Positions 15,200 through 23,506 of a DNA stretch of 64,000 nt are shown here, piece after piece. The first letter of the stretch is position 1; each line of letters begins with the position of its first letter. The stretch is from Phytoactinopolyspora mesophila. GTDB lineage: Bacteria > Actinomycetota > Actinomycetes > Jiangellales > Jiangellaceae. The notes under the pieces were generated by a model. The model had not been told where the DNA came from, searched no databases, and saw only the letters and a program-made list of their open reading frames with translations. Made by a program: the position numbers and the translations under genes. The stretch is taken from the NCBI RefSeq assembly GCF_010122465.1, contig NZ_WLZY01000001.1, positions 248,001 through 312,000 of the forward strand, given 5' to 3'.

Positions 15200-16297
15200 T
15201 CAGGCCGTGGTGGTTCCCTCGGCCAGTTCGCACGCGATCCGCTCCTGCTCGGCGGGTTCGCCGAACGCCTCGAGCCGGCGCAGCAGCATACGAACGGCCG
15301 CGGCACCGATCTCGCGGCTGGGCGTTTTCAGCTGGGTGAGCGCGGGGTCCGGCGACAGTACGTTCTCCCGATCGCCGTGGTCTCCGAGACCGGCGATGCT
15401 CAATTCCTGTGGAACGGCGAGGTTCTGGGCGAGCGCGGCCTGGTAGATGCGATGCGCGACGTACGACGACTCGGCCACGACGGCTGTGCAACCAACCTTG
15501 TCTGCGAAGGTCAGCACACCGTCCTCGTCGGCGACATGGGGGACCTGCGGTAAATCCGGATTGACTGCGCCGAAGGCGACCATGTGTGCGCGCTGGCGGC
15601 CCAATCGATGACGTTTGCAGGCGGCCGTGAACCCGAGCCGGCGTTCGATCAACGTCTCGTGGGTCCGGCGCCCGACCACCATCAGGATCCGCCGGTGTCC
15701 GAGTGCATGGAGGCGGTCGACCACCGCCTCAGTGCCGGATTCGTAATCTGCCGCGACCCACGAGATGTCGGGGCCCGCCACCTCGTGACGGCCGATGACC
15801 ACAAACGGATAATCGTCCTCGACCAGGCGCCGGATCTCGTCGCCGTCGATCTTGCCGCCGACGAGTATCGCTCCGTCGGCGAGCCTGAGCATGTTGGTGT
15901 CACGGCCGAAGATCGAGCGTTCCCCCTCTTCGTTGCGTGCTCCGGTGAACAGCAGGAGGTTGTGCCCCACCGCTTCCGCTTCTTCCTCGATGCCCAAGAG
16001 GAACTCGTAGTAGAAGTCGCGAGACTCTCGGGGGAAGAGCCGGTGGTAGGTGAAGGCGCCGATGATCCGGTTGCGTCCTCCGGCCAGATTCTGCGCGGCC
16101 ACGTTCGGGACGTAATTGAGCTCGCGAATGGCCTGCCAGACCCGGGCGCGGGTTTGCTCGCTTACCCGGATCGACGCCGCCTTGTTGTTGACCACCGTCG
16201 ACACGATGGCCGTGGACACGTTGGCAGCCCGCGCGACATCACTCTGAGTCACGCGCCGTCCGCCCACCCGCGGGCGTTGAGCCACGAGTACCTCCAA
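15200..16297 (-). CDS. LacI-family transcriptional regulator of the adjacent glycan locus
   Basis: The 365-residue protein has an N-terminal LacI helix-turn-helix (VTQSDVARAANVSTAIVSTVVNNK, about residues 16-39) and a hinge (VAQNLAGGRNRIIGAF). The periplasmic-binding-protein-like effector domain includes VAADYESGTEAVVDRLHALGHRRI and SIAGLGDH. It would repress the divergent importer operon until a sugar ligand binds. Operator-like repeats lie between the genes at 16357-16387. The 186 bp downstream to the MerR promoter contain no gene I recognise. Confidence 0.9.
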   Translation of the reverse strand: MEVLVAQRPRVGGRRVTQSDVARAANVSTAIVSTVVNNKAASIRVSEQTRARVWQAIRELNYVPNVAAQNLAGGRNRIIGAFTYHRLFPRESRDFYYEFLLGIEEEAEAVGHNLLLFTGARNEEGERSIFGRDTNMLRLADGAILVGGKIDGDEIRRLVEDDYPFVVIGRHEVAGPDISWVAADYESGTEAVVDRLHALGHRRILMVVGRRTHETLIERRLGFTAACKRHRLGRQRAHMVAFGAVNPDLPQVPHVADEDGVLTFADKVGCTAVVAESSYVAHRIYQAALAQNLAVPQELSIAGLGDHGDRENVLSPDPALTQLKTPSREIGAAAVRMLLRRLEAFGEPAEQERIACELAEGTTTA

Positions 16298-16356
16298 ACG
16301 CCAGACGAAGATGCGGCCGAGCTATTGACGACCACAGCATGATGAGCCTAGCATCT

Positions 16357-16387
16357 GCTAACGCGCTTAATCATAGCGCTTAATCAT
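16357..16387. promoter_or_regulatory. Tandem LacI-type operator
   Basis: GCGCTTAATCAT occurs at 16363-16374 and again at 16376-16387, one base apart. The first overlaps a partly palindromic CTAACGCGCTTA core typical of LacI-family sites. It lies 60 bp from the regulator gene start and 120 bp before the binding-protein gene, so it can control both. Confidence 0.6.
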
Positions 16388-16507
16388 CCGGTGAGGAGCC
16401 ACGATGCATCCTGAACCGCCGGCAATCCCGACTTCTGCCGCCGTCCGACAAGAGCCTCCGGCAACAGCGCAGTTCGCAGTTCCACGACCAAACAGAAAGG
16501 AACACCG

Positions 16508-17944
16508 ATGACCATCCGGCCTTCGCGCGGACTTGACCGTCGCGCTTTCCTCCGGCTCAGTGGAACCACCGCAGCGGCGTTCGCTGCTGGCTCACTGGTG
16601 AGCTGCGGCCAGGCCAATGACGCTGATACGCCTTCAGGCAGCGGCTCGACGGGTGCCCCGAGCACCGAGCCCGACGCTGACAACCCGTTGAACGTTTCTG
16701 CTGACGAACCGCTGGAGACGGTGATCTTCAAGGGCGGATATGGCGATCAGTACGTCATCGACGCGCAGGCGATCTACACCGAGCGGTTCCCGAATGCGGA
16801 GATCAAGCACCAGGGCGGCCAGGAACTCGGCAAGCAACTGCAGCCACGCTTCATCTCCGGGGACGTCCCCGACCTGATCGACAACTCCGGGGCGGGCAAC
16901 CTGCCCATGGCGGCGTTGGTCGCTGACGGTCAGCTGATGGACCTGACGCCGCTGCTGGACGCACCGGCGATCGGCGCCGACGGCAAGACAGTGCGCGAGA
17001 CCTTGATCCCCGGTGTGGTGGACCTCGGCTCTTTCGGAGGGACACCGCATGCGCTGTACTACGCGTTCGTCGTCCACGGCATCTGGCACAGCAGGTCCCT
17101 GTTCGAGGAGAACGGCTGGCCGGAACCCGAAACCTGGGACGACATGCTGGACCTCTGCGCGGAGATCAAATCCACCGGCATGTCGCCGTGGACGTATCAG
17201 GGGAAGAACCCCGGCTACATCCTCACGCCTATCCTCATGGCAGCGGCCAAGGCCGGGGGCCTGGACGTGCTCAAGAACATCGACAACCTCGAGGCCGGGG
17301 CATGGACGGCGCCGCCGGTGATGGCGGCCGCGGAGGCCTTCTACCAGCTCGTCGAGAGGGATTACATCCTTCCCGGGACGTCGGGCATGACGCACACCCA
17401 GGCCCAGACGTACTGGGCGACGGGGGAGGCCGCCTTCATTCCGTGCGGCTCCTGGCTGGAGAGTGAGCTGGGCGACGTCACGCCGGATGGATTCGACATG
17501 GTTGTCACCACGACGCCAGCCGTGACGTCGTCCGACGCACTGCCCGGCACGGCGATCCGCGGCATGGGCTCCGAGCCTTACATCGTTCCGTCTCAGGCCA
17601 AGAATCCCATGGGTGGCATGGAGCTGCTGCGGATCATGCTGTCGCCGGAATCAGCGACGAACTTCACCGATCAGACGCAGACGCTGACATCTCTGGCCGA
17701 CTACGAGCCCACCGACGTCGGATCCGGCCTCACGTCCGTCCGCGAGGCGCTCGCGGCATCCGGCGACGACACCTTCTTCTGGCTCTATAACCAGTGGTAC
17801 AGCGAGCTTTCCGCGAGCGTGAACGAGACCACCAGCCTGCTGATGACCGGTGAGATCAACCCCGACGAGTGGGCGCAGCAATGCCAGAGCGCGGCCGATG
17901 CCGTCAAGGACGACGACTCCGTCACCAAGTTCCAGCGAGACTGA
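16508..17944 (+). CDS. Carbohydrate ABC transporter substrate-binding lipoprotein (NgcE-like)
   Basis: The 478-residue protein has a Tat-type signal (LDRRAFLRLSG) with lipobox LVSC at residues 30-33, so it is a membrane-anchored extracytoplasmic binding protein. The mature part has the family-1 pattern: TVIFKGGYGDQYVIDAQAIY, SGDVPDLIDNSGAGN, WHSRSLFEENGWPEPETWDD and AAFIPCGSWLESEL. The overall look is closest to binding proteins for N-acetylglucosamine or chitobiose (NgcE type), but the beta-helix and esterase genes downstream suggest a plant or microbial polysaccharide product. A GAAAGGAA ribosome site precedes ATG 16508. First gene of the operon. Confidence 0.88.
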   Translation: MTIRPSRGLDRRAFLRLSGTTAAAFAAGSLVSCGQANDADTPSGSGSTGAPSTEPDADNPLNVSADEPLETVIFKGGYGDQYVIDAQAIYTERFPNAEIKHQGGQELGKQLQPRFISGDVPDLIDNSGAGNLPMAALVADGQLMDLTPLLDAPAIGADGKTVRETLIPGVVDLGSFGGTPHALYYAFVVHGIWHSRSLFEENGWPEPETWDDMLDLCAEIKSTGMSPWTYQGKNPGYILTPILMAAAKAGGLDVLKNIDNLEAGAWTAPPVMAAAEAFYQLVERDYILPGTSGMTHTQAQTYWATGEAAFIPCGSWLESELGDVTPDGFDMVVTTTPAVTSSDALPGTAIRGMGSEPYIVPSQAKNPMGGMELLRIMLSPESATNFTDQTQTLTSLADYEPTDVGSGLTSVREALAASGDDTFFWLYNQWYSELSASVNETTSLLMTGEINPDEWAQQCQSAADAVKDDDSVTKFQRD

Positions 17945-17951
17945 CGCATCC

Positions 17952-18869
17952 ATGCGGCAGGGAAGATACCGTTTCATCGTCGGTGCGCTGGCCGGCCCGA
18001 TCGTGCTCTACGCCGTCCTTGTGCTCTGGCCGTACCTGCAGTCGTTCTATGTTTCGCTGACCGACTGGAGCGGCTACACGTCGGAACGACGGCTCATCGG
18101 GCTGGCCAACTACGAGCGGCTCCTGAAGGACCCGGTCTTCTGGATCTCGCTGAGGCACAACCTTCTTGCCGCAGTGGTGTTGCCGGTGTTCTCGATCGGG
18201 CTCGGCCTGTTCTTCGCCACGATGCTGAACGTGGCCGGCCGGGCGAAGAAGGCCGCGGTTCAAGGTGTGCGCGGCGCGTCCTTCTATCGCATCGTCTATT
18301 TCTTTCCGCATCTGCTGTCGATCGCCGTGATCGGCGTCCTCTGGTCCTTCGTCTACGATCCCACCGGCAACGGGCTGCTCAATGGGTTCCTGGGGCTCAT
18401 CGGCATCGATCCGGTGAACTGGCTGGGGAGCACCAAGACGGCGTATTGGGCGATCCTGGCCGTGATCGTCTGGGTGTCGGTCGGGTTCTACGTGCTGGTG
18501 TTCACCGCCGCGATCGGGTCGATCCCGCCTGACATGTACGAGGCGGCGATGCTGGACGGCGCCAGCCGCTGGCGCATCTTCTGGCGGATCACGGTGCCGC
18601 TGATCTGGGACACCGTTCAGGTCGCGCTCGTCTACGCCGGCATCAACGCACTGGACATGTTCGCCATCGTCAACGTCATGTCGGCGGCCGGGGGGTCGGG
18701 TGGTCCCAACAACTCGACCCAGGTCTTGGGCAACTACATCTACCTGACGGCTTTCGAGCACGGCAGGTTCGGATATGCCACCGCCCTGGGGGTCGCCCTG
18801 TTCGTCGTGACCATCTTCCTGGCGGTGATCACGTTGCGATTCATGCGGCGTGACCGCGTGGTGTATTAG
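17952..18869 (+). CDS. Sugar ABC transporter permease, MalF type (NgcF-like)
   Basis: The 305-residue protein has six hydrophobic segments starting FIVGALAGPIVLYAVLVLWPYL. The permease EAA motif is MYEAAMLDGASRWRIFWRITVPLI, where the ATPase docks. ATG 17952 lies seven bases after the binding-protein stop. It pairs with the next permease to form the membrane channel of the importer. No ATPase gene is in the operon, so a shared MsiK-type ATPase encoded elsewhere is expected, as is common for actinobacterial sugar importers. Confidence 0.92.
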   Translation: MRQGRYRFIVGALAGPIVLYAVLVLWPYLQSFYVSLTDWSGYTSERRLIGLANYERLLKDPVFWISLRHNLLAAVVLPVFSIGLGLFFATMLNVAGRAKKAAVQGVRGASFYRIVYFFPHLLSIAVIGVLWSFVYDPTGNGLLNGFLGLIGIDPVNWLGSTKTAYWAILAVIVWVSVGFYVLVFTAAIGSIPPDMYEAAMLDGASRWRIFWRITVPLIWDTVQVALVYAGINALDMFAIVNVMSAAGGSGGPNNSTQVLGNYIYLTAFEHGRFGYATALGVALFVVTIFLAVITLRFMRRDRVVY

Positions 18870-18878
18870 GAGCCGTCG

Positions 18879-19796
18879 ATGAGCGTCCACAGCCAGCCTC
18901 GAGCACTCGACCCGAATCACCCGGTGCCTGCCGAACCAGCCCGGCGCAGCGGACGGGACCAGGCGGATCTCGGCGGGCGAACCCTCAACGTCTTCTCTCA
19001 CGCCTTTCTGCTGACCTGGGCCGTCCTCGTCATCTTGCCGTTGCTCTGGACGGTGCTGAACTCCTTCAAGTCCGACGACGAGATCCTCACTAGCGCGTGG
19101 TCCCTGCCCGGATCGTTCAGCCTGGACAGCTTCGTCCGGGCCTGGACGACGGCGAACATCGGGCAATACTTTCTCAACACGGCGGTCGTGGTATCCCTGG
19201 GAGTATTCCTCACCCTGGGGCTGGGATCTCTCGTGGCCTACGTTATCGCCAGATATCCGTTCCCGGGCAACAGAGTGATCTATTTCCTGTTCGTGGCCGG
19301 CCTGACGTTTCCGGTATTCCTGGCAATCGTTCCGCTGTTCTTCGTGGCGCGATCTCTGCAACTGGCAAACTCGCTCCCCGGGCTCGCCCTGATTTATACC
19401 GCGTACTATCTACCATTCGCGGTGTTCTTTCTTACCGCCTACTTCCGCACCCTTCCGGATTCGATAGCCGACGCCGCCTTCATCGACGGCTGCGGGCACT
19501 GGCGCACATTCTTCTGGGTGATGCTGCCGATGGCCCGGCCGGGAATGATCAGCGTCGGGATATTCGTCACCATCGGCCAGTGGAATCAGTTTCTGTTGCC
19601 TCTGGTGCTTCAGACGGATCCGGACAAATACGTGATAGCGCAGGGACTGGCGTCGCTCGCCGTGAGCCAGGAATATGCGAGCGACTGGAGCGGGCTGTTC
19701 GCGGGCCTGACCTTGTCCATGATCCCCGTCCTCGTGGTCTACATCGTCTTCCAGCGGCAAATCGAATCCGGCATGGTGGCCGGCGCCGTCAAGTGA
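18879..19796 (+). CDS. Sugar ABC transporter permease, MalG type (NgcG-like)
   Basis: The 305-residue partner permease has six TM segments from VFSHAFLLTWAVLVILPLLW and the EAA-type loop IADAAFIDGCGHWRTFFWVMLPM. A hydrophilic ~35-residue N-terminus precedes the first helix. It starts nine bases after the first permease, with AGGAG before ATG 18879. The two permeases and the lipoprotein form one importer. The C-terminus QRQIESGMVAGAVK is typical of MalG-like permeases. Confidence 0.92.
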   Translation: MSVHSQPRALDPNHPVPAEPARRSGRDQADLGGRTLNVFSHAFLLTWAVLVILPLLWTVLNSFKSDDEILTSAWSLPGSFSLDSFVRAWTTANIGQYFLNTAVVVSLGVFLTLGLGSLVAYVIARYPFPGNRVIYFLFVAGLTFPVFLAIVPLFFVARSLQLANSLPGLALIYTAYYLPFAVFFLTAYFRTLPDSIADAAFIDGCGHWRTFFWVMLPMARPGMISVGIFVTIGQWNQFLLPLVLQTDPDKYVIAQGLASLAVSQEYASDWSGLFAGLTLSMIPVLVVYIVFQRQIESGMVAGAVK

Positions 19797-19875
19797 CCTG
19801 ACACCAGCGCGACCGAACCAGCACAAGTCCGTACTGACAGACAGGGCGTGCCCATGCGCCCGGAGAGGACGCACC

Positions 19876-21462
19876 ATGAGCACTTCTTCCGGCTTGAGCC
19901 GCAGATCCTTCCTCGGGGCGGCGGCACTGGCTCCTGTCGCAGGGCTGGCGACGGCGACGGTCGCAACGGCCGGCGCGTCGTCCGCGGCGTCGCACCTGGC
20001 CGCGCAGTACCCCACGTTCAATCTGCGCGCCGACTTCGGCGCCGTGGGCGACGGTCAGACCAACGACACGGCCGCATTCCAAGCCGCGGCAGCAGCGATC
20101 ATCGCGGCCGGCGGCGGCACTCTCATCATCCCGCCCGCCACCTACATCGTCGGTATCCAGGGGGTGGACAACAGCCCCGGCACCCCGTACTACCCAATGC
20201 AGGACATCTTCTTCATCCCGCGGACCACGCCCGTGCAGTACCTGCGGATCGAAGGGGCCGGAGCCACCATGCGGCTGGCCTCCGGGTTGCGTTACGGCTC
20301 GTTCCACCCCGAGACCGGCGCCGTTTTCGACCCACCGCCGGGCAACTTCTGGGACGAGGCCTACGCGGCCGAGGTGCGCTGGATGATCGGCGTGGAGGGC
20401 AGCACCAACGTCACCATCGACGGCTTGGAGCTGGACGGCAACAGCGCCAACCTGGTGCTCGGCGGGCGGTGGGGCGACACCGGGCGGCAGATGAAAGGCA
20501 CGGGCATCCGCATCCTCAGGTGCAGCGATGTGGCCATCAGCAACATGTACACACATCATCATGCGCTGGACGGTGTCACCATCGGTTATGGCGGGCTGAC
20601 CAGCGCCAGCCCGGCCACGCCGCACACGCTCAGCAACGTAGTGTCGGAGTACAACGGCAGGCAGGGCCTCTCCTGGACCGGCGGACGCGGTCTGACGTGC
20701 GTGAACTGCTCGTTCAACCACACCGGACGCGGCGCCATCCGGTCCGCACCGGCCGCCGGCGTCGACATCGAGCCGGAGAGCAGTGTGACCTTGGACGGGC
20801 TCTTCATCGGATGCGACATGATCAACAATGCCGGGTGGGGCCTCAACGCCGCCAATGACCAATTTGGAGAGGGCGGCCACTCGAGCTTTGAGGATTGCAC
20901 GTTCTGGGGAACCACCACATACAGCTGTTACACGAACTACCCCGGGATGAAGTTCGGGGAGTGCCGGTTCTACGGCGCGGCGAACGTCGGTTACGGCTCA
21001 AGCGATGCCAGCCTGGCGGCGCGCTATACGGACTGCGTGTTCGAAGACCGGGCATGGACGAATGGCCAGGTGTATCGCGAAGGAGCGGCCGGAGTCATCC
21101 TGTCCGATTCCGGAAACACCGGTCAGAACGTCGCCTACACCAACTGTTCGTTCATCGCTCGCGGTGGCCGAGGCATCTACTTCACCTCGAACTCGGCGAT
21201 CAAGAGACTCACGGACTGCGAATTCCTGCACGGTCATGCGGGGGTCACCGCGGACTCGTACCAATCCCGGGTCTACGGCGCGGTGGTGGCCGGGTGCCGG
21301 TTCACCGAAGACATGCCGGCCGGAACGACGACGCGCTGGTCCATCCTCATCTCCGGAGTGACCGTGACCAACGGGTCCGACGGACGCCGGACACATGTGA
21401 CAGGTCCCACGGTCCGCTGGGGGTCGGTCAACGGACCCGTCGGCGACATCCCGAACACCTGA
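19876..21462 (+). CDS. Tat-exported right-handed beta-helix protein (pectate-lyase_3/GH28-like)
   Basis: The 528-residue protein has a Tat signal (SRRSFLGAAALAPVAG, residues 8-23). The mature part opens with FNLRADFGAVGDGQTNDTAAFQAAAAAI and GGTLIIPPATYIV, the standard entry of pectate-lyase-3/polygalacturonase-like beta-helices, and continues as a right-handed beta-helix (NVTIDGLELDGNS, DVAISNMYTHHHALDGVTIG). Such proteins cleave or bind polysaccharides outside the cell. The exact activity is not evident; relatives include lyases, GH28-type hydrolases and epimerases. Its position in the importer operon suggests it generates the imported oligosaccharide. Near-miss stop at 19796 and an 80-bp gap separate it from the permease. 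Confidence 0.85.
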   Translation: MSTSSGLSRRSFLGAAALAPVAGLATATVATAGASSAASHLAAQYPTFNLRADFGAVGDGQTNDTAAFQAAAAAIIAAGGGTLIIPPATYIVGIQGVDNSPGTPYYPMQDIFFIPRTTPVQYLRIEGAGATMRLASGLRYGSFHPETGAVFDPPPGNFWDEAYAAEVRWMIGVEGSTNVTIDGLELDGNSANLVLGGRWGDTGRQMKGTGIRILRCSDVAISNMYTHHHALDGVTIGYGGLTSASPATPHTLSNVVSEYNGRQGLSWTGGRGLTCVNCSFNHTGRGAIRSAPAAGVDIEPESSVTLDGLFIGCDMINNAGWGLNAANDQFGEGGHSSFEDCTFWGTTTYSCYTNYPGMKFGECRFYGAANVGYGSSDASLAARYTDCVFEDRAWTNGQVYREGAAGVILSDSGNTGQNVAYTNCSFIARGGRGIYFTSNSAIKRLTDCEFLHGHAGVTADSYQSRVYGAVVAGCRFTEDMPAGTTTRWSILISGVTVTNGSDGRRTHVTGPTVRWGSVNGPVGDIPNT

Positions 21463-21497
21463 GCATCGAACGAGCGAATCGCAGAAGGGACAGCGTA

Positions 21498-23462
21498 GTG
21501 GGTGTTCGGATCAGTGGCTTCGGCCCGTGCCTCGACGGCTTTTATGATCCGTCGCTGCAGGTGCAGATGAATGTCTACGCTCGAACGGCGGAGCAGATCG
21601 ACGCCGGGCGGGCAGCGAACGATTCGCTGCGCACAGCCGAGGACGTCCGTGCCCGGCAGAAGATCCTGCGCGAGTACGCCGATTCGGTTCTGGGCGGGCT
21701 TCCCACCGACCGCCCGGTGCCGGTCGCCCGGCTGGCCGGCACCGTGGAACGCCCGTCCTTCCGGATCGAGAAGGTCGTGCTGGAGAAGGCGCCCGGACGA
21801 CTCGTCACGGCCAATCTCTATCTGCCCCGGAACACCGGTGAACCCACCGGCGCGGTCCTTTTCCTGTCCGGGCACTCCGAAGCGGGCAAGGCGGCGCGGA
21901 GGTACCAATCGTTCTGCGCTCGGCTGGCACGCAACGGCCTGGTGGTTCTGGCGATCGACTCGATCGGCCACGGCGAGCGCAAGAGTTACCTGGATTCGGC
22001 CGGCCGCGAAGAGGTCCGCCCCAACGTGGTGGAACACAACCACGCGGGCGTGCAGTGCTGGTGGATCGGCGACACCATCGCCAGATACTTCGTCGACGAC
22101 GCTCGCCGGTCGATCGACTATCTGTGCACGCGGCCCGAGGTGGATCCGGCGCGCATCGGCGTGGCCGGGAACAGCGGGGGCGCCACTCAAGCGACCTGGC
22201 TGATGCTCGCCGAGCCGCGCATCACCGCCGCCGCCGTGGGCTGCTTCATCATGTCCAGAAGCTCGTACCAGTGGTCGGGTGGTGCCCAGGACGCCGAGCA
22301 GATCCTCCCCGGCGGCGCCCAGGTCGGTGTCGATCACGAGGACTTCCTGATCGCCATGGCACCGCGTCCGGTTCTGGTGATGTCCGCGAACTACGACTTC
22401 TTCCCGGTAGAAGGTGCGATCGACACCGTCGAACGAGCCGGCCGGGTGTACGGGATTCTCGGCAACCCGGACGGGCTCGGCCATGTCCGGGTTGATCATC
22501 CGCACGGTTTACGTGCTGAGCTGGCCCGGGCGGCGGCCGGGTTCTTCGTTCGCCACTTGGGTGACGATGCGGGGGCTCCGGTCGATCATTCGGATCCCGA
22601 ACTCATTCCCGAGGCGGACCTGCAATGCACCGCCTCGGGACAGATACGGCTCGACCATCCGGATGTGAGCCAGGTCTTCGAACTCAACAGAGGGCGCTTC
22701 GACGTGCTCCGGTCGACCCGCTCGTCGTCGCCCGCGCAATGGCTGGCCGACCAGGTGGGGGAGCATCGGCGTACCCCGGCGGAGTTCTTCGCCAGATGGC
22801 AGCCGCCGCAGCGCCATCGTGTCGGCGCCGTCGAGCTGATCAGCAGGAAAGCGGTGTGGTGGTCAGAGGTCGACGTCGTGAACGCGGGTGTTTTTGTCCG
22901 GCCCGCTCAGGATCCGATGACGGCGGTCGAGATCGCCTGCTTCGACGGTGGAACGTCGGAGCTCGCGGACCGGACCACATGGCTGGCTGAGCGCGTGGGG
23001 CGGGGGATCGGCATCCTCGCCGTCGATGTGCGTGGCATCGGCGCGCTCGCGCCGCATCCGATCAATCCCTTTCCGCTCGAGGAGAACTACGGCACGGTCT
23101 ACAAGCTGATGACCGACCTCATCTGGCTTGGCGACAGCCTGGCCGCCGCGCGCGTATTCGACGTCTTGCGGGCAGTCGAGTTCGTCACCCAGGAGCAGGC
23201 AACCAGCCATGGCGGGCCCGGGATCCAGTTCTTCGGTGCGGGTGCGGGCGCCTTCTTCGGCTACCTGGCCGCCGCGATCGAACCGCGGATACGTCGGATA
23301 GAGCTCGAGACGCCGCCTCTGGACCCCGAATCCATCATCCAGACCCGCCTGCACGGCCCGCAGAGCACGTGGCAACACGTCATCCCGGGCATGGCCGTGC
23401 ACTGCCCACTGGACGACCTCCTGCCCGAATTCAGCGGGCGTGACCTGCACATACACACCTGA
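21498..23462 (+). CDS. Alpha/beta-hydrolase, acetylxylan-esterase/dienelactone-hydrolase-like
   Basis: The 654-residue protein (GTG start 21498, weak AGAAGGGA site) has an alpha/beta-hydrolase domain. LYLPRNTGEPTGAVLFLSGH begins the core. GIGVAGNSGGATQ-type sequence places the nucleophile elbow G-N-S-G-G at Ser226. A candidate acid lies in VLVMSANYDFFPVE and a His in GHVRVDHPHG. No signal peptide is visible, so it is probably cytosolic, removing acyl groups from imported oligosaccharides. A second ~250-residue C-terminal part with HPINPFPLEENYG and FFGAGAGAFFGYLA looks like a degenerate second hydrolase domain. Part of the glycan operon. Confidence 0.8.
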   Translation: MGVRISGFGPCLDGFYDPSLQVQMNVYARTAEQIDAGRAANDSLRTAEDVRARQKILREYADSVLGGLPTDRPVPVARLAGTVERPSFRIEKVVLEKAPGRLVTANLYLPRNTGEPTGAVLFLSGHSEAGKAARRYQSFCARLARNGLVVLAIDSIGHGERKSYLDSAGREEVRPNVVEHNHAGVQCWWIGDTIARYFVDDARRSIDYLCTRPEVDPARIGVAGNSGGATQATWLMLAEPRITAAAVGCFIMSRSSYQWSGGAQDAEQILPGGAQVGVDHEDFLIAMAPRPVLVMSANYDFFPVEGAIDTVERAGRVYGILGNPDGLGHVRVDHPHGLRAELARAAAGFFVRHLGDDAGAPVDHSDPELIPEADLQCTASGQIRLDHPDVSQVFELNRGRFDVLRSTRSSSPAQWLADQVGEHRRTPAEFFARWQPPQRHRVGAVELISRKAVWWSEVDVVNAGVFVRPAQDPMTAVEIACFDGGTSELADRTTWLAERVGRGIGILAVDVRGIGALAPHPINPFPLEENYGTVYKLMTDLIWLGDSLAAARVFDVLRAVEFVTQEQATSHGGPGIQFFGAGAGAFFGYLAAAIEPRIRRIELETPPLDPESIIQTRLHGPQSTWQHVIPGMAVHCPLDDLLPEFSGRDLHIHT

Positions 23463-23506
23463 CACGTAGTCACCGTTTCCGATCCCAGCCTCCACAAGGA
23501 GTTGAG

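Noticed and set aside
17922-19361. A 479-residue minus-strand protein opposite the permeases
   Set aside because: Composition (Asp/Arg/Glu/Gln/His-rich) is typical of antisense reading of GC-rich membrane-protein genes.
20895-21497. An 855-residue fusion of the beta-helix region with the esterase
   Set aside because: The first 200 codons are an off-frame translation of the beta-helix gene; GTG 21498 starts the recognisable hydrolase.
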